Positions 1-7,079 of a stretch of DNA of 13,372 nt are shown piece by piece (position 1 is the stretch's first letter; each line of letters begins with the position of its first letter). A program made the position numbers and the translations under genes. Source of the stretch: Pyricularia pennisetigena (Eukaryota > Ascomycota > Sordariomycetes > Magnaporthales > Pyriculariaceae); contig NW_021940945.1 in the NCBI RefSeq assembly GCF_004337985.1, forward strand, positions 1 to 13,372, written 5' to 3'. The notes under the pieces were generated by a model. It did not search any database, was not told the origin of the DNA, and worked only from the letters and a program-made list of their open reading frames with translations.

Positions 1-419
1 AATGGCATCCGATCGCATTCTTTTCCGAAACTATGCAGCAGGCGGAACTCAACTACCCCATCCACGACAAGGAATTGCTAGCAGTCGTTAGGGCGCTGAA
101 AACCTGGAGACCAGAGCTAATGGGCACCAAAAAGAAATTTGTGGCGATTATTGATCATAAAGCCTTGGAATACTTTTCGACGAAACGGTTGCTCAACTCC
201 CGGCAAGCGGCCTGGGCCGACTTCTTTTCCCAATATAATTTTAAAATCACTTATTGCCCTGGAAGCGAGAACGTGCTGGCAGATGCTTTGACCCGCAAGG
301 CAAAGGATGTACAAAATCAAAAAGAACGTCGGGAAGCAGAACGCTATATGGCTATTTTCCGTCCTGTCGACAGTGCTGGCGACGACCTTTATGTGGTCAA
401 CCCCTTTTTATATTGGTAA
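1..419 (+). pseudogene. Gypsy Pol: C-terminal RT/RNase H segment
   Basis: Open from the window edge in the frame starting at base 3, beginning with residues WHPIAFFS, which is the usual entry into the Ty3/Gypsy RNase H domain. RNase H removes the RNA strand of the RNA:DNA hybrid during retrotransposon reverse transcription. Visible family motifs are NYPIHDKELLAVV (with the catalytic Glu), the IDHKALEYF segment (catalytic Asp) and ENVLADALTRK (last Asp). The ATG at 33 is internal, not a start, because homology runs through it from upstream. The frame ends at TAA 417-419, yet the same frame continues straight into the integrase, so this is a premature stop in a polyprotein rather than a natural end. 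Confidence in the domain is high; the original base at the stop is inferred. Confidence 0.92.
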
Positions 420-1478
420 ATTGTTGCCGATGGCGGTTTCGGAGTGCTATTGGCAGCGATCGAACCAATTGGCGCAGCTGGACAACTGCTGTTCGCTGAA
501 AAAATGCTTAGGGCCAACGAGCATTCACCATTGCTAAAACAGTACCGAATTAAGGCCCGTAACCCCGAAAAGAAACATTGGACGTTGTTATACAATAGAT
601 ACGTACTGTACCGAGGGAGATTGGTGATCCCAGGCGACGGGGAATGGCCCGCCAAAGTGATTCGTGAAGTTCATGGGACTATTGCTACGGCCCACCCTGG
701 CCGTAATAAAACCCGCCGTTTGGTGGCACAGCAGTTTTGGTGGCCAGGCATGAGCGGGATGGTGGACCGCTATATCGCCAATTGCTCCTGTCGATCAGCC
801 AAAGTTCCGAAAAATAAGACCCCTGGGTTTTTACAACCCTTACCCGTGCCGGATCGACAATGGAGCACCATCGTCGTAAATTTTAAATCAATGCCCAAGT
901 CGAAGTCGGGAAACGATAACCTGTTTGTAATAATCGATGCGCTGACGAAACGGTCGTGGGCCGTTCCATACATAAGGACGGCTACCGCAAAGGATATAGC
1001 CATAATGTACTACGAGGGTCCTTACCGCATTTATGGTTTACCCACGAAAGTTGTTTCCGACAGAGGTCCGCAGTTCGTATCAGATTTGATCGACGAAATG
1101 TCCAAAATCTTGCAGATTAAGTGGAAACTTTCGACGGCCGGGCATTCCCAAACAGCAGGGCAAATAGAGATTATGAACGCCTACATCGACCAAAGGTTGC
1201 GCCCTTATATTAACCATTTCCAAGACGATTGGGACAAACGTATGCCCGCAATCGATTTGGTGCAGGCAACGTTACCCCATAACTTTCTCGGAGGATTTTC
1301 ACCTTTCGAAATTGGAAACGGCTACCCGGCCCATATGCATTTCGATTGGACGCAAAGGACCGAACTAAAGGGACTGCCTACCCGTAAACGATTTACAAAA
1401 ACCGAAACTCAAACAATTACCAAAAAGCTGGAAAGCTACGTGGAGGCGGCACGCACCCACCTCCAAATGGCGCAATAA
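420..1478 (+). pseudogene. Gypsy Pol: integrase segment, catalytic Asp lost
   Basis: Integrase joins retrotransposon cDNA to chromosomal DNA. The N-terminal zinc-binding region (about 670-800) has the two His (HGTIATAHPGRNKT) and the WWPGM motif, but the Cys pair reads NCSC, a CxC (codons 783 and 789) where the family has CxxC, so one residue seems missing. In the core the usual first Asp is Asn (VVNFKSMP, codon 879-881). The second Asp (VSDRGPQF, codon 1059-1061) and the Glu (GQIE, codon 1167-1169) remain with the standard 35-residue spacing of a D,D(35)E enzyme. The frame ends at TAA 1476-1478, inside a CAA TAA CAA run that was probably three Gln codons. It is in the same frame as the segments on both sides. 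Confidence 0.92.
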
Positions 1479-2090
1479 CAAATGTGCGACCAAGCCAACA
1501 AACACCGCCGGGAACCCGATTTCGGAATAGGAAGCGCCGTCTACATTATTAAAAAGCATTGGGTGACGGACCGTCCTAGCGATAAATTAGACTACCCGTT
1601 GACCAGATGTAGTTATGTAATTAAGGAGAAGCGGGGGCATTCCTACCATTTGGAATTGCCAAACTCTTGGAAGGGAAGCCGCGTATTTTATGCCGACCGT
1701 CTTCGGCTAGACCCACGTAACCCATTGGACGGACAAACCGCAGAAAGGCCCGAAGGCGAGGTAATCGACGCGTCAGAAGATACCAACGAAAAGGAGTGGG
1801 AAATCGAACGGGTAATTTCCTCGCGGGTGCTACGAGGTATGTTTCAGTACCAAATCCAGTGGAGAGGCTGGGACCCCGACCCGGAGTTCTACGACGCGGA
1901 AGGATTTAAGAACGCGGTTGTGCAATTGCGACAATACCATAACGCCTACCCCGACAAGGCCGGCCCTCCCATGCGCCTAGAGGCCTGGGAAAAGGCAGCC
2001 CTCGAGGATCGGTTCGACCCGCCCGACGAGTACGACAACGCCCCGGCTACGGGGAACAGCACAGCCCGCAGATTGCGACGTCGCCGGTGA
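1479..2090 (+). pseudogene. Gypsy Pol: GPY/F-like region and chromodomain
   Basis: This is the C-terminal end of the same Pol frame, closing at TGA 2088-2090. Residues from about 1510 to 1735 resemble the integrase C-terminal GPY/F region (the VYIIKKHWVTDRPSDKLD stretch, then VFYADRLRLDPRNPLDGQ). From about 1791 a chromodomain follows: EWEIERVISSR, a YQIQWRGWDPDPEF core, then the fungal-type tail with LRQYHNAYPDKAGPP. In chromoviruses this domain binds methylated histone H3 and directs integration to heterochromatin. The segment itself has no further stop. The ATG at 1482 is not a natural start, since the frame is open leftward except for the single TAA at 1476. Confidence 0.9.
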
Positions 2091-2128
2091 AAACAGAACA
2101 AGACACGGCAAAAGTCCTAACCGCTCGC

Positions 2129-2143
2129 GGGGCGGACGGGGGG
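2129..2143 (+). promoter_or_regulatory. Polypurine tract of the Gypsy element
   Basis: A G-rich run (GGGGCGGACGGGGGG) lies 38 bases after the Pol stop and 3 bases before the TGTTACGG start of the LTR. This is the position where Ty3/Gypsy elements keep the RNase H-resistant primer for plus-strand DNA. It carries one or two pyrimidines, which is tolerated in fungal elements. Assigned by position and composition. Confidence 0.75.
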
Positions 2144-2146
2144 TAA

Positions 2147-2358
2147 TGTTACGGAGTGGCGTGCCTGGGCGACTGCCAACCGTGACTAGCTCCACCTCAC
2201 GTGACAAGGCGCCAGGGTTCGTTTGTTATTTGCTCGCTTAGGCGCGTGTACGCGATTGGCACTGCGTGCCTTTCTTCTTCTTTACACTTAGCTTTAGATT
2301 TTCGAATAGAATCGCCCCTATATTGCAGCCTTGTCTCTTTGGGATCGCTTTCGTGACA
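2147..2358 (+). repeat. 3' LTR of the Gypsy element (212 bp)
   Basis: It starts TGTTACG just after the polypurine tract and ends CGTGACA at 2352-2358; the two 7-mers are inverted complements with one mismatch, the usual TG..CA ends. The right edge is supported independently: homology to the pogo-B transposase gene begins within a few bases after 2358. The LTR contains an E-box-like CACGTG and an inverted CCAAT box (ATTGG) but no clear TATA box. The matching 5' LTR and the target duplication (expected to be GGCGC, 2359-2363) lie outside the window. Confidence 0.75.
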
Positions 2359-2685
2359 GGCGCACCAAGTTACGCTTTTATCAGCAGAGGTCCGCAGCCT
2401 TCGGAAGGCCAACGAAGCGCTTAGTAAGCGACGGAGGGCCAAAAAACACGTATTTGCGAAGGAGGGTCATTTACTATACAGGAGGTTCAAAATTTGTTAC
2501 AGTTAAAGAATGCGGATAGTCCGGTACAGGAGGAAGAAGATACATATGGGGAGGGGAAAAGTGCGCGACCGGTGACTAAACGACGGTGTGGCAATTGCGG
2601 CAATACAGGACATAATGCGCGCATGTGTTAGGAGGATGCAGAAATGTCTGATATATCTATTTCCGATTGTATTGAGGTAAAATAA
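2359..2685 (+). pseudogene. pogo-type transposase, C-terminal fragment with zinc knuckle
   Basis: From 2399 the residues LRKANEALSKRRRAK match pogo-B exactly. A one-base deletion in the A-run at about 2440 (AAAAAACACG here, AAAAGAACACG in pogo-B) moves the frame. After it the sequence reads through LKNADSP and KRRCGNCGNTGHNARMC to CIEVK and TAA 2683-2685. The CCHC knuckle (C-x2-C-x4-H-x4-C) is intact and directly followed by TAG at 2629-2631, where pogo-B has CAG. The catalytic domain is absent because the Gypsy element replaces it in this window. It therefore cannot encode an active transposase. The role of the C-terminal zinc knuckle in these transposases is not known to me; nucleic-acid binding is the family expectation. 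Confidence 0.85.
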
Positions 2686-2734
2686 ATAATGCTGGCGTTG
2701 CAATTGAAGTTGGGAGTTGGACCGACCGAAAAAG

Positions 2735-2776
2735 TGGCCCGGGTCCTGATATGGCCGGGGTCCTGATAAACCACGT
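2735..2776 (+). repeat. pogo-C right terminal repeat with 17-bp tandem motif
   Basis: Two adjacent 17-mers, TGGCCCGGGTCCTGATA (2735-2751) and TGGCCGGGGTCCTGATA (2752-2768), differ at one base. They are followed by AACCACGT and then TA. Read inward from the end the terminus is ACGTGGTT. The left terminus is outside the window. Such doubled motifs at element ends are plausible binding sites for the bipartite transposase DNA-binding domain; that is inference. Confidence 0.8.
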
Positions 2777-2778
2777 TA

Positions 2779-3395
2779 GCATTTTAGCATTGCAGGATAA
2801 ATAGCGCACTACCAGCTGCTTTAGCTTTTCCGGCACCATTTTTGTATAGCAGAATCGCAATAGTTTTACGATTCCGTTAAGTTTGTGTTGGGATAAGTTA
2901 TATTTTACGAAAGCGTGGTGATGTTTGTTGAAAGAAAAATCCATTAGTCGCGTGATGGATAGATATATTTCCATAATCTGTTGGCCGATTCCCAATATTG
3001 CGTGTCCCATCCTCAACGTATATGGATATATTTATAGGCTAGGATGTTACGATCAAAGCTTCGATGACGGTCTTTGGGGAGAGTAGAAAGTGGACCAAAG
3101 ACATGTTTTGGTTCTCGAAAACGATATTGTATTCTCAAAAACCAACATTTTCTACCTGCCTATTCCGGTAGGTTTCAGCGCCTGATAAGCAGTTTATCCG
3201 CCTGTGTGACGAGAGACTTGTCGAAGGTATCCTTGGCTTCAGGCTGCCGAACGTCGGCTGAATCTCTGTTGAGCTTTTGCTAATGATAAACCGATGAGCA
3301 TTTTGTGCAAAGATCCTTGACGAGGCCCTGATCGATGGGCAGGCTAGCTCATAGGAAAAAGAGAAAGAAAAAAGGTAATTAATAACAACAAATAG
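2779..3395. other. Host sequence without a recognisable gene
   Basis: This is AT-rich DNA between pogo-C and the RING remnant. On the minus strand a 77-codon frame is open from an ATG at 3010 down to the TA junction of pogo-C at 2777-2778. It includes residues VPEKLKQLVVRYLSC, which I cannot place in a family. It could be a host exon cut by pogo-C, or chance. No RNA gene, terminator or promoter is evident in the rest. Confidence 0.4.
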
Positions 3396-3834
3396 CAAAC
3401 CCGTACGCACGCGATGGTACTGTAAGGACCCTGTAAATTGCCGCCCATTCTGTCAGAACAAAGTCCCTTCGGTAACATGCTTGCTGAAATGTAAAAACCA
3501 CCCGGAGGCGGGTGGTATAACAAGCACCCGAGTATTTTGCAGTGCCGATTGCAGAATTTGCCTTGAGCAAAAAGGCGAAATGGATGCAGCAAAATGTGGT
3601 AAGTACGAAGTACAGCCATGTATTTATGCCCGACTGACAGAGAAATGACATGTGATGTGTCCCAAGTGTGCTGAAAGGTGGTTTTGCAACGAGTCGAAAG
3701 AGAATTGCCCGGTTTGCCGCCAGCCCCCTGGAGAGCTGATTAGGCTGCAGGAGAAGCGCTGGGCGGGTAAACTGATTTTGGAGAGACGGCAGGAGATAGA
3801 ATCTCAGTTGACTGGCTGTTGCGGTCGTTTTTAG
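3396..3834 (+). pseudogene. RING-finger (C3HC4-like) protein remnant with one intron
   Basis: RING domains bind zinc and usually act as E3 ubiquitin ligases. If the 48 bases 3599-3646 are removed as an intron, a textbook C3HC4 RING appears: CxxC (codons 3550, 3559), 11 residues, CGH (C 3595, H 3649), VMCPKC (3658, 3667), 13 residues, CPVC (3706, 3715). The intron has a perfect GTAAGT donor at 3599 and a CTGAC branch site at 3633-3637, but ends AAAT instead of AAAG. Using the nearby AG at 3639-3640 leaves TGA 3646-3648 in frame. The C-terminal part (QPPGELIRLQEKRWAGKL) ends at TAG 3832-3834. Upstream the frame is open and Cys-rich to TAA 3376; an acceptor-like AATAG at 3391-3395 suggests a missing 5' exon, and no in-frame start is seen. 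Decayed gene or non-canonical splice site; I favour decay. Confidence 0.6.
3599..3646 (+). other. Putative 48-bp intron in the RING gene (GT-AT)
   Basis: The donor GTAAGT is ideal, the branch-like CTGAC lies 9 bases before the end, and removal restores a Cys-Gly-His joint in the RING. The last dinucleotide is AT, not AG. The length is a multiple of three, so the frame is the same on both sides and only the TGA inside the non-spliced version interrupts it. Confidence 0.5.
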
Positions 3835-3965
3835 CATTGACAACTTAAATTCAAGGACGAGCTTATTGTCATGGGCCTCAAGGCATATGTCTCCGATGCT
3901 GTCAAAGACCAGTTGGAGTTTTATATAGCCGGCTCAAGGTTGTACGCATGCTCGTGGTAGAACAA
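3835..3965. other. Short gap between the RING remnant and the minus-strand gene
   Basis: No coding signal was recognised. An AATAAA lies just beyond at 3969-3974 on the plus strand and could serve as a polyadenylation signal for the RING gene. It also overlaps the 3' end of the minus-strand gene fragment, so the two genes would converge here. Confidence 0.35.
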
Positions 3966-4035
3966 TCAATAAAAGCTTTTAACTTGTGCTGGTTTGTTTG
4001 AATGGCAGGGAGTAAAATTCTCAAAAGCCAGGTTA
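3966..4035 (-). pseudogene. Host gene, last exon after the pogo-A insertion site
   Basis: This is read on the minus strand from the TA at 4034-4035. If pogo-A is removed and one TA kept, codons from 12597 continue as AAT AAC CTG GCT and stay open for about 24 codons to TGA 3966-3968, giving residues NLAFENFTPCHSNKPAQVKS after the junction. The join in frame supports a single exon split by the transposon. The predicted end comes soon after the junction, whereas the fungal proteins that I recall resembling the upstream exons run on for hundreds of residues. So this may be a decayed copy or the true 3' exons are lost. The frame itself is seen; its coding status is inference. Confidence 0.45.
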
Positions 4036-4079
4036 ACGTTGGGTACCCCCTGATGGGCACCCCCCCTGATGGGCACCCC
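4036..4079 (+). repeat. pogo-A left terminal inverted repeat
   Basis: It begins ACGTTGGGTACC after TA and contains the motif CCTGATGGGCAC twice at a 16-bp period (CTGAT at 4050 and 4066). It pairs with 12550-12593 with four mismatches, three of them G/C swaps. Confidence 0.92.
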
Positions 4080-4424
4080 TTTTACACCAAAAGTCACTGT
4101 TTTGGAAACGTCATAACAAATCGAATAAAAATCGTATCAATACCGCTTCAAAGCTGTATTTAGGATATTAGTAGTCAAGCCTATACCGAAAAGGGCTTTT
4201 AAGTATGTATAATATACGTCAGGAGTTTAGCGGTTGAATACGGCTTTACATTTTCCCATACAAATTGTATAGTAACGAAAAATGGTAATAATTACCGCAA
4301 TTTCCCGTTTTAGTAGCTAAGATTGGAGATACTATTAGATTATTAACTACCCAATCGACTGTATGTACAAGTACCGTTTATTTACTATTTTTCGCTACGC
4401 TATACGTAATATTTATCTAACCAC
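4080..4424. other. AT-rich 5' segment of pogo-A
   Basis: This is 345 bp between the left repeat and the end of pogo-B. No open frame with transposase motifs is present; the longest starts stop within about 20 codons. It most likely holds the untranslated leader of pogo-A. The first 15-20 codons of its transposase were not found here and were probably lost at the later insertions. Confidence 0.5.
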
Positions 4425-4426
4425 TA

Positions 4427-4468
4427 ACGTGGATGTACATCATGTCGCGCAGGACACCAAGTCGCGCA
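4427..4468 (-). repeat. pogo-B terminal repeat with doubled GTCGCGCA
   Basis: It starts at ACGTGG after TA. The 8-mer GTCGCGCA occurs at 4444-4451 and 4461-4468, a 17-bp period matching that of the pogo-C end although the bases differ. The partner repeat is missing. Confidence 0.75.
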
Positions 4469-5265
4469 CTTTTCCTGCACCACACCAACTTTGACTTTTT
4501 TTACAACGCCAACATTGCTTATTTAACTTCAATACAACCGGAACTATATACATCAGACATTTTTTCATCCTCCTGACAGGTGCGCGAATTATGTCCGGTG
4601 TTACCACAGTTACCACAGCGCCGTTTGGTCGCAGGTTGCGCACTACTTCCCTCCCCATTTTCACCTTCGTTGTCCAACAACGGACTATCCGCGTTTTTCA
4701 AATGCAACAAGCTTTGGATCTCTTGTACAGTAGATGACCCTCCTTCACGGACACGTGTTCTTTTGGCCCTGCGCCTCTTGCTAAGCGCTTCGTTCGCCTT
4801 CCGAAGGCTGCGGTTCTCTGTTTCAAGAAGTGTAGTTCGATGAGCAATTGACTTTAATCCTTTTGCCAATTGCTTTACTGCTTTAAAAATCGGTGTTGGC
4901 GAACTTCCTTGATGACCGTTAATTCGATTTTTAACAAGCGTAGATTGGCAAACGGCTTCTGTCGGATTGTGTGGCGTTTGGGAAACCCAGAAATCGATGT
5001 TGGGAAAAGCAGGTTCTTTAGGTGACGGAGTCCGTAGTTTAACATCCAGTTTAGATATAACCGTTTCCGGGCTATAGGGGATAAGTCCGGTCCCTCGAAA
5101 ACCCCCAGCTATATTTTCTTTTGTTACGGATCTCTTATAAACCGTTGTAAATGCCAAAAAGAACTCGACTTTGCCGATGTTGGTGATGTGGGCCCGGATG
5201 AAGTTGTTGATTTTTTGTCCGTACGCCCGTTTTAGCACACTAAATACTCCGACGTCAAGCATCCT
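4427..5265 (-). mobile_element. pogo-B: 3' half of a second Fot1/pogo-type transposon
   Basis: Oriented on the minus strand, its 3' end lies at 4427 next to TA 4425-4426, inside pogo-A. The terminus reads ACGTGGATGTAC inward, then GTCGCGCA twice 17 bp apart. The transposase gene is present only from just before the third catalytic Asp onward. Sequence beyond about 5265 no longer resembles a transposase, and the LINE leader begins there. The other half of the gene and the second terminal repeat are not found on the far side of the LINE. Confidence 0.85.
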
Positions 5266-5271
5266 CCACAT
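4519..5271 (-). pseudogene. pogo-type transposase, C-terminal half with CCHC zinc knuckle
   Basis: A 250-codon open frame whose first few codons are not the real start: it enters the family just before LDVGVFSVLKRAYG, which carries the third catalytic Asp of DDE transposases (cut and paste of the element). The following residues, including KVEFFLAFTTVY, ENIAGGFRGTGLIPYSPETV and SKLDVKLRTPSP, are typical of the domain end. A Leu-rich helical segment comes next (about residues 140-170, LLETENRSLRKANEALSKRR), then a basic run, and a CCHC knuckle at residues 219-232 (CGNCGNTGHNSRTC). It ends ..CIEVK. The N-terminal DNA-binding domains and first two catalytic Asp residues are missing because the gene is cut by the LINE or by a deletion. 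No internal stop occurs, unlike pogo-C. Confidence 0.88.
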
Positions 5272-5274
5272 TCA

Positions 5275-5287
5275 TGGGTCAGACCCA
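5275..5287. repeat. Perfect short inverted repeat at the pogo-B/LINE junction
   Basis: TGGGTC A GACCCA, six-base arms around one base, lies exactly where pogo-B homology stops and the LINE leader begins. It could be a scar of the joining event or chance. Confidence 0.5.
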
Positions 5288-5366
5288 CCTTTGTTAGCGA
5301 TTCACACCCAAACACACCAATAAGCTTAACAGCTGAAGAATTTTCGCCCTCCGGGCGCCGGTCGTC

Positions 5367-7079
5367 ATGGCCTCACCAGAGGTCTCAAACCGCCGCGCGC
5401 GCCCGCAGAGCACGCCGCAGGCTTTTCCGCAGGGCCAGGCCGAGTCGGAACACGTATCTCTCGACACGCGCACCGCTAACGCGCCTGAGCCGGCCGGCCG
5501 CGGAAGGTACTCCAGCCTCCCGGCCCTGGCCATCAAAACACTGCAACAGGAGCTGGAAAACGTGGAAACAGTCGGCAGCTGGCTCGAAGAGGTTTTTGCA
5601 GCCAAGCTCGAAAGCTTACAGGCCCCGGAGGACGCCGCGCTTAGGAGAATTGTTCTCGAACTTGACGATGTGATCAGCGGCTGGTTCCTCAGTCGCACCC
5701 TCCCTGAAAAAGAGCGTTCGCGCTCTCCGTCGCGTTCGCCGACCAGTTCCAGCGAAAGGCGCAGCATCTTAATTACAAGGACGGGCACGGCGTCGTCGGC
5801 CTCTAAAGGCAAAGGCACGCCCATTAACAAATCGGTCACATGGGCCGAGCGAGCCGCCACGCCACCAGCGGCGGCCCCAATGCGAATTTTAACCCCGGCC
5901 ACGCGCTCGTACCCGATACGTACGACGCCCGGCAATGCACCTGACAGCTCCACAGCTCCCTCCCAATCGGGCCGGGACCGCCCCCAAGCCCCGAAACGTT
6001 TGACAGAACAGCCGGCCAACCGCATCCTGATCCGCGTAAATGACAAATTGCGGATGGTGACGAGGGAGCCATACGCGGTAACCACCAAATTGGCCGAATT
6101 GGTCTCGGTGCCACACAGTGAAATCCCAAACGCCAAACGTACCCCCACGGGCTGGGGTGTTACGGTGGCCTCTGAGGAAACACGGCAAAAACTCCTCAAC
6201 CCCAACGCAGTTAAGGCCATTATGGACGCATTGGACGCGCGGGAAGTCACTGTCCCGACAACCTGGCACACATACGCCGTCTCTGGAGTGCCCCGAACGC
6301 TTAATTGCCTGGACGGAAGAAAGGACGTACATGATGTAATCCAGGAGGAGATTACCGTGGCAGCAGGCCAGCAGCCAGTCAACTGGCACATTTCCAGGCA
6401 TGGATACGACCCGCATACGGCTGAGGGCACGTGGATAGTGTCTTTCCTTCAACCCGTAAAGCCTTTTCAGCTTTTTGGGGTGTCGGGGCGTGCGCGGAAG
6501 GTTGAAAAGTCACGCAAAATTACACACCACCACGATGGCTGCCAGGGATATTGCGAAATACGTCGCTGCGTACGGCAAGCGCGTTGCGGCATATGTGGTG
6601 AAGCAAAACATGCGACAGAGGAAGAGCCGTGCAAGGCAGCCCCCAAATGCGTTAACTGCCACGGCCATTTCCCATCCGGACATGAGAACTGCCCTGCCCG
6701 ACCTTTGGTGGTAAATGGGAAGCTTGAACGACCTTCACAGCGTAAACTAAAGGGGATCCGCAGAATCGGACGTGCCAACCGTGCCGCGATTATCAACGAC
6801 CGGGCTGAGGCGGCCCGCCGAAAGCCAGCACCTGCAATCCCGGTCCTAAGCACCTCATCGCAGCATTCGCAAACCTCGAGCTCCCGATCGAGCATTTCAA
6901 ACAAAAGAGCGCGGCCATGCGAGGCGGCAGGGGCGGACATCCGCAACTTCCTGCAGGCTGAACAGGAACGCGTGCAAGACGAAATCGTTTGGGCAGCCGA
7001 AATAGAGGAGGACGCAGCGGCTGCCGAACCTTGCCCCGCTGATGTGATAGACTTGGAAGCAACCCATCGATTGATATGA
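5367..7079 (+). CDS. LINE ORF1: gag-like RNA-binding protein
   Basis: A 570-residue protein thought to coat LINE RNA and help carry it to its target. The start ATG sits in GTCATGG, a fair eukaryotic context, and is the first after the leader. The N-terminal half is low in complexity, rich in Arg, Ser and Pro, with an SR-like run at about residues 116-132. A conserved middle domain (about residues 300-400; WHTYAVSGVPR, then TWIVSFLQPVKPFQLF) matches the RRM-like region I know from Tad1-type ORF1 proteins. Two Cys/His knuckles follow: C407-x2-C410-x4-H415-x6-C422, and a second starting at C428 (CVNCHGHFPSGHENC) in which the usual His position is shifted. A basic region and an acidic C-terminus end it. 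It overlaps ORF2 by four bases (ATGA). No stop or frameshift is seen. Confidence 0.88.
   Translation: MASPEVSNRRARPQSTPQAFPQGQAESEHVSLDTRTANAPEPAGRGRYSSLPALAIKTLQQELENVETVGSWLEEVFAAKLESLQAPEDAALRRIVLELDDVISGWFLSRTLPEKERSRSPSRSPTSSSERRSILITRTGTASSASKGKGTPINKSVTWAERAATPPAAAPMRILTPATRSYPIRTTPGNAPDSSTAPSQSGRDRPQAPKRLTEQPANRILIRVNDKLRMVTREPYAVTTKLAELVSVPHSEIPNAKRTPTGWGVTVASEETRQKLLNPNAVKAIMDALDAREVTVPTTWHTYAVSGVPRTLNCLDGRKDVHDVIQEEITVAAGQQPVNWHISRHGYDPHTAEGTWIVSFLQPVKPFQLFGVSGRARKVEKSRKITHHHDGCQGYCEIRRCVRQARCGICGEAKHATEEEPCKAAPKCVNCHGHFPSGHENCPARPLVVNGKLERPSQRKLKGIRRIGRANRAAIINDRAEAARRKPAPAIPVLSTSSQHSQTSSSRSSISNKRARPCEAAGADIRNFLQAEQERVQDEIVWAAEIEEDAAAAEPCPADVIDLEATHRLI

Larger units (their letters stand above)
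1..2358 (+). mobile_element. Ty3/Gypsy chromovirus, 3' part, inactivated
   Basis: The left end is cut by the window, so the 5' LTR, gag, protease and most of the reverse transcriptase are not visible. What remains reads in one frame as the end of RT/RNase H, integrase, GPY/F-like region and chromodomain, then a G-rich polypurine tract and an LTR. This order (integrase after RT/RNase H, C-terminal chromodomain) defines fungal chromoviruses such as MAGGY. Two in-frame TAA codons (417-419, 1476-1478) and an altered integrase active site show it cannot supply its own Pol. It has inserted into the C-terminal part of a pogo-type transposase gene, whose sequence resumes directly after the LTR. Confidence 0.93.
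2359..2776 (+). mobile_element. pogo-C: 3' remnant of a Fot1/pogo-type transposon
   Basis: The segment aligns by eye with the reverse complement of 4427 to about 4830 (pogo-B): the same coiled segment, basic stretch, zinc knuckle and stop, and a terminal repeat ending in CCACGT. It ends at 2776 followed by TA (2777-2778), as expected of a pogo/Tc1-type element. Its left side is cut by the Gypsy LTR. The two copies differ at many positions, so they are relatives in one family and not a recent duplication. Confidence 0.85.

Noticed and set aside
1..2090. Recoding (stop readthrough) at TAA 417 and TAA 1476
   Set aside because: The stops lie inside one polyprotein, not at the gag-pol border, and the integrase active site is also damaged.
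2331..2519. Plus-strand open frame across the LTR/pogo-C border
   Set aside because: It spans two unrelated elements, and the transposase homology lies in a different frame.
4048..4079. Short CRISPR-like repeat array in the C-rich repeats
   Set aside because: Only two units at 16 bp without spacers, with an inverted partner at the other end of a transposon in a eukaryotic genome.
5294..6430. Long minus-strand open frame (378 codons) opposite LINE ORF1
   Set aside because: It mirrors the GC-rich coding strand of ORF1, has no recognisable domain, and ORF1 in the opposite frame is well supported.
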